NCBI GenBank assembly: GCA_045536365.1
Contig: JAZSNL010000020.1
Location: 1-64,000, forward strand
DNA length: 64,000 bases
Source: JAZSNL01 sp045536365
Lineage (GTDB): Bacteria; Bacillota_I; Bacilli_A; ML615J-28; CAG-313
Direction of reading: 5' to 3'
Positions 61,084-64,000 of the stretch are shown piece by piece. Within the stretch, counting starts at the first letter, position 1, and the number at the start of each line of letters is the position of its first letter. The notes under the pieces were generated by a model, which worked only from the letters and a program-made list of their open reading frames with translations, made no database searches and had not been told where the DNA came from. The translations under genes and the position numbers were made by a program.

Positions 61084-61224
61084 TTACCATCTAGCTGTAC
61101 CGATGATAACTAATAAAATAAATAAAACAAGAATTAATGCGTAGCCGTAACCTCCGAAGTTACTACCACAACAACCAGTGTTAACAGGTTGACAACAGTT
61201 ATATCCATAATTAGGTTGATACAT
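61084..61224 (-). CDS. YjcZ-family small sporulation protein
   Basis: 46 residues: Cys/Gly/Tyr-rich N terminus (YGYNCCQPVNTGCCGSNFGG) and one C-terminal membrane helix (GYALILVLFILLVIIG) ending in TARW. This is the YjcZ family of small spore proteins of Bacillus. AAAGGAGG lies 7 bases before the ATG. Sigma-K-like promoter upstream. Confidence 0.87.
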   Translation of the reverse strand: MYQPNYGYNCCQPVNTGCCGSNFGGYGYALILVLFILLVIIGTARW

Positions 61225-61249
61225 ACTTTACCTCCTTTTTTGTTCATTC

Positions 61250-61276
61250 TATAATATGTAAAGTATTCATAAATGT
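61250..61276 (-). promoter_or_regulatory. Sigma-K-like promoter of the yjcZ-like gene
   Basis: Minus strand: AC (61275-61276), 16 bases, CATATTATA (61250-61258), the same -10 nine-mer as gerE. Confidence 0.6.
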
Positions 61277-61341
61277 TTAGACAATTACCTATTATTTAGT
61301 TTTTTTTATAAATTTGTGTTATAATATAAAAGGTGATTAAA

Positions 61342-61602
61342 ATGAAAAGAAAAGAAGAAGAACAAATTTTATTCGATATTGATTATGATATGTTTACTAC
61401 AGATGAAATAATCAAAATATATAATTTTTATAATTTAATGATTAAACATCATAAGAAGCCAATGAATAAGGATAAAGTCTTAGCCGCATATCGTGAATAT
61501 AAAAATATTATTAATAATATATCATTAGAAAAAAAGTATAATAAAGAATTTGAAAAATGTACAGGAATATCAATTTATCAAGAAATTAATAAATTAATAT
61601 AA
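61342..61602 (+). CDS. UPF0223 (YktA-like) protein
   Basis: About 86 residues with the UPF0223 pattern: FTTDEIIKIYNFYNLMIKHH, VLAAYREYKNIINNISLEKK, FEKCTGISIYQEINKL. No known function; widespread in Bacilli. The ATG at 61342 is used because AAGGTGAT lies before it; an in-frame ATT-start reading at 61333 is unlikely. Confidence 0.85.
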   Translation: MKRKEEEQILFDIDYDMFTTDEIIKIYNFYNLMIKHHKKPMNKDKVLAAYREYKNIINNISLEKKYNKEFEKCTGISIYQEINKLI

Positions 61603-61797
61603 ATGTTCATTTCCATCTCTAATGCCGAGATATGTTTCTAATCGATTAACTCTTTTAGTTAATTCGTTAATTAAACGTTTGTTTTCCTCTATTTCTGTTA
61701 ATAAACGATTAACGTCAAAATTAAAAGACATATCTGGATAATTCGGGATTGGCATATATTGATTAGGATATCCTAATCTTTTTTTATTTCCAAACAT
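61594..61797 (-). CDS. Small probable spore-coat protein, unknown family
   Basis: 67 residues: Tyr/Pro/Asn-rich N-terminal half (YPNQYMPIPNYPD) and a predicted coiled coil (VNRLLTEIEENKRLINELTK). No firm family match. AAAGGAG precedes the ATG. A sigma-K-like promoter and spore-protein neighbours (YjcZ, YlbD, YlbE) suggest a late mother-cell coat component. Its 3' end overlaps the convergent UPF0223 gene by 9 bases. Confidence 0.6.
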   Translation of the reverse strand: MFGNKKRLGYPNQYMPIPNYPDMSFNFDVNRLLTEIEENKRLINELTKRVNRLETYLGIRDGNEHLY

Positions 61798-61816
61798 ATA
61801 TCTACTCCTTTCAATA

Positions 61817-61843
61817 TATTTTATGAATAACTTAGATTTTTGT
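61817..61843 (-). promoter_or_regulatory. Sigma-K-like promoter of the small coat-type gene
   Basis: Minus strand: AC (61842-61843), 16 bases, CATAAAATA (61817-61825), matching CATAnnnTA. Confidence 0.55.
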
Positions 61844-61888
61844 CACAAAACAATGAAAAAATTAATAAATTATAGTAGGGGTGATAAA

Positions 61889-62308
61889 GTGTCAAAAAGA
61901 CTTGAAGAATTTAGAGTATTTGTATCTAAGTATCCTAGTATAAGAAATGATGTTTTAAATGGAAAAAAGACATGGCAAAATATATATGAGGACTGGGTAT
62001 TATTTGGTGAGAATTCTGATATATGGAATATATATAAAGGCATTAGTAACAGTACTGCTAGTAGCACTACTAATAGTGATTCAATTAATTTAAATAAGAC
62101 AACATTAAATGATATAAAAAATATGAAATTAGAAGATTTATTATCAGGAGATAATTTAAAGAATGTTTGGGGTTATGTTAAAAAAATTAATCCGGATAAT
62201 TTGAGTAAAACATTAAATACAGTTCAAAAAGTGTTACAGATAACCCAAAGTTTCGGATCTAAACCAAGTGGTTTATATAATGCTAATTATAATAGTTGGT
62301 GGGATTAA
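61889..62308 (+). CDS. ylbD: YlbD-like spore coat protein
   Basis: About 139 residues. The opening RLEEFRVFVSKYPSIRNDVL, then GKKTWQNIYEDWVLFGENS and DIW, is the YlbD coat-protein signature; the middle is Ser/Thr/Asn-rich and the C terminus helical. GTG at 61889, preceded by GGGGTG, gives the family start; an in-frame ATG at 61823 would add 22 unmatched residues. The stop overlaps the ylbE start (TAATG). Confidence 0.87.
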   Translation: MSKRLEEFRVFVSKYPSIRNDVLNGKKTWQNIYEDWVLFGENSDIWNIYKGISNSTASSTTNSDSINLNKTTLNDIKNMKLEDLLSGDNLKNVWGYVKKINPDNLSKTLNTVQKVLQITQSFGSKPSGLYNANYNSWWD

Positions 62309-62532
62309 TGAAAAAAGAGATTTTAGATTTATTATACACAAATGATATGTATTTAACTTATTTAAGATATCATCCTAAATGGTATATTATTTTAAATGAT
62401 AATCCTAACTTATATTCTGAATTTGAAAAAGAATTGAAAGTTAATTTAAAATTAACAACAGCTGATAAAATTGATAATTTAAGAAAACAAATAGATTTTA
62501 TTAATGGAATAGTAAAATATTTAAATTCATAG
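62308..62532 (+). CDS. ylbE: YlbE-like protein
   Basis: 74 residues with the YlbE pattern LRYHPKWYIILNDNPNLYSE and a helical tail. Paired with ylbD as in Bacillus; function unknown, presumably spore-related. GGTGGG precedes the ATG. Confidence 0.87.
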   Translation: MKKEILDLLYTNDMYLTYLRYHPKWYIILNDNPNLYSEFEKELKVNLKLTTADKIDNLRKQIDFINGIVKYLNS

Positions 62533-62579
62533 ATTTATTTTTAATAATATGATACAATTTCTATAAAGAAGGTGAAAAT

Positions 62580-64000
62580 ATGCGTCAAGCGGGAATATTA
62601 CTTCATATAAGTAGTTTACCAAATCAATATGGTATTGGAACATTAGGTAAGGAAGCTTATGATTTTGTTGATTTTTTAGTAAAATCTAAACAAAAACTAT
62701 GGCAAGTACTACCGATATGTCCAACTTCATTTGGTGATTCTCCATATCAAACAACTGGTAGTTTTGGAGGTAACCCATATTTTATTGATTTTGATTTATT
62801 AAAAGAAGAAGGATTATTAAAAGAAGAAGATTATGATTATTTAAAAACATCTAATTCTAAAATAGATTACGGATTCTTGTATGAAACTAGATATATAGTT
62901 TTAAAGAAAGCATATGATAATTTTAAATCAATAAAAGATGATGATTTTAATAAATTTATTAATGAGGAATCATATTGGTTAAATGACTTTGCTTTATTTT
63001 CTTCGATTAAAAAGAAATTTAATGGCTCAAGTTGGTTATATTGGCCTAGAGAATATCGTTATAAAGAAAAAGAAATAATCGATAATTTTATTTTAGAAAA
63101 TAAAGAGGAAATTGAATTTCAACAATTTATTCAATATAAATTTTATCAACAATGGAAAAATTTAAAATTTTACGCAAATGAAAATGGAATTAAGATAATA
63201 GGCGATTTACCTATATATGTTTCTTTAGATAGTGCAGATGTATGGTCGAATCCTAAAAACTATCAATTAAATGAAGATTTAGTTCCAAAGAAAGTTGCGG
63301 GGGTACCACCTGATGCTTTTTCAGATATAGGTCAATTATGGGGGAATCCATTATATGATTACAAAGAAATGAAAAAGAACAATTATAAATGGTGGGTAAT
63401 TAGAATTAAACATGCGTTAAATAATTTTGATATTGTGCGAATTGATCATTTTAGAGGCTTTGAAGCATATTGGGCTATTCCTTACGAAGATGATACTGCT
63501 ATTAATGGTAAATGGGTAAAAGGTCCGGGGTATGGTTTATTTAAAACAATTGAAAATGAGTTAAATATTAAAGGTGAATTTAGAATAATAGCAGAAGACT
63601 TAGGCTTCTTAACTGAAGAAGTTCATAAGTTATTAAAGAAAACAGGTTATCCAGGAATGAAAATTTTAGAGTTTGCTTTTGATCCGGAAAATGATAATGA
63701 TTATATGCCTTATAATATCGGAGAAAATTCAATTGTTTATCCTGGTACTCATGATAATATGACCATCAAGGGATGGTATTTAGAAGGTATTGATGAAGAA
63801 ACTAGATTATATGTTGATCAATACTTAGAAATACATCATATTAATGATGTTGTTCCTCGCGTTATAAGAGCTGCTTTAAATACTAAGGCTCATACTGTAA
63901 TTGTGCAAATGCAGGATTATTTAGAATTAGATAATTCTGCTAGAATGAATGAACCTTCTACTACAGGTAAAAATTGGGTATGGAGATTAGAAAAAGAAGA
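62580..64000 (+). CDS. malQ: 4-alpha-glucanotransferase, 3' end cut by window
   Basis: The frame from ATG 62580 is open to the window end (473 codons). GH77 family: RQAGILLHISSLPNQYGIGT, then WQVLPICPTSFGDSPYQ, the nucleophile region VRIDHFRGFEAYWAIP, the acid/base IAEDLGFLTEEV, and PGTHDNMTIKGW. Transfers maltodextrin segments in glycogen or maltodextrin use. AGGTGAAA precedes the ATG. Confidence 0.95.
   Translation, partial: MRQAGILLHISSLPNQYGIGTLGKEAYDFVDFLVKSKQKLWQVLPICPTSFGDSPYQTTGSFGGNPYFIDFDLLKEEGLLKEEDYDYLKTSNSKIDYGFLYETRYIVLKKAYDNFKSIKDDDFNKFINEESYWLNDFALFSSIKKKFNGSSWLYWPREYRYKEKEIIDNFILENKEEIEFQQFIQYKFYQQWKNLKFYANENGIKIIGDLPIYVSLDSADVWSNPKNYQLNEDLVPKKVAGVPPDAFSDIGQLWGNPLYDYKEMKKNNYKWWVIRIKHALNNFDIVRIDHFRGFEAYWAIPYEDDTAINGKWVKGPGYGLFKTIENELNIKGEFRIIAEDLGFLTEEVHKLLKKTGYPGMKILEFAFDPENDNDYMPYNIGENSIVYPGTHDNMTIKGWYLEGIDEETRLYVDQYLEIHHINDVVPRVIRAALNTKAHTVIVQMQDYLELDNSARMNEPSTTGKNWVWRLEKE

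Noticed and set aside
1..64000. Mollicute code with TGA as Trp
   Set aside because: TGA ends several genes (for example at 15142 and 19924), Trp is TGG throughout, and the only Trp tRNA reads TGG.

Overview
The window comes from a very AT-rich, Gram-positive-type, endospore-forming bacterium. It is most likely an uncultured gut-type member of the Bacilli close to the Erysipelotrichales/Mollicutes branch; this placement is inferred from gene content only. The code is standard: the only Trp tRNA seen has anticodon CCA, Trp is TGG, and TGA stops several genes. Gene order matches Bacillus subtilis blocks in several places: hprK-ppaX-trxB-whiA, acpS-ydcC, rimP-nusA-ylxR-ylxQ-infB-rbfA, uvrC with gerE, cysteine desulfurase-thiI-SASP, and ylbD-ylbE. 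Spore genes (a small acid-soluble spore protein, GerE, YdcC/GerS-like lipoprotein, YjcZ, YlbD, YlbE) indicate sporulation. Three of the spore-type genes carry sigma-K-like promoters.

Layout. 1-6 kb: core genes (end of a VanZ-like gene, HPr kinase, a HAD phosphatase, thioredoxin reductase, WhiA, AcpS, sporulation lipoprotein). 6-22.5 kb: an accessory region starting at a tRNA-Arg. It holds a GNAT acetyltransferase, a DUF6273 protein, a transglutaminase-like protein, a P-loop kinase, a HEPN/MNT toxin-antitoxin pair, a DinB-like protein, a large subtilase with an altered catalytic Asp, tRNA-His/Trp, a thioredoxin-like pair, tRNA-Ser/Glu, lipoproteins, a serine-recombinase remnant, a GC-richer alpha/beta hydrolase and two Fic proteins. 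Five copies of a 150-330 bp composite repeat lie in this region. Each sits 5' of, and in the same orientation as, an accessory gene; the full copies end in a near-identical extended -10 promoter and leader. This modular repeat-plus-cargo arrangement is the most unusual thing in the window.

22.6-34.3 kb: a methyltransferase, membrane-anchored XRE regulators, a RibD-like reductase with a flavin reductase, a GntR-regulated ABC exporter, a DtxR/MntR-like regulator with an ABC ATPase, a transglutaminase-like/Nudix/GNAT fusion, HAD phosphatases and an aldehyde dehydrogenase. 34.4-38.1 kb: a zinc-uptake operon under a Fur-family operator, ending in a nuclease-like gene. 38.2-49.2 kb: sulfur-transfer genes (cysteine desulfurase, ThiI), SASP, acyltransferase, GltS-type transporter, SpoU methyltransferase, FAD oxidoreductase, free-Met-sulfoxide reductase, nucleoside kinase. 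49.2-57.7 kb: translation-initiation/ribosome-maturation operon, uvrC, gerE, a DEDDh exonuclease. 57.7-64 kb: HAD phosphatase, RNase J, peptide deformylase, a spore-coat type cluster and a 4-alpha-glucanotransferase cut by the window end.

All functional calls come from reading motifs, not database searches. Boundaries of repeats are approximate to a few bases.
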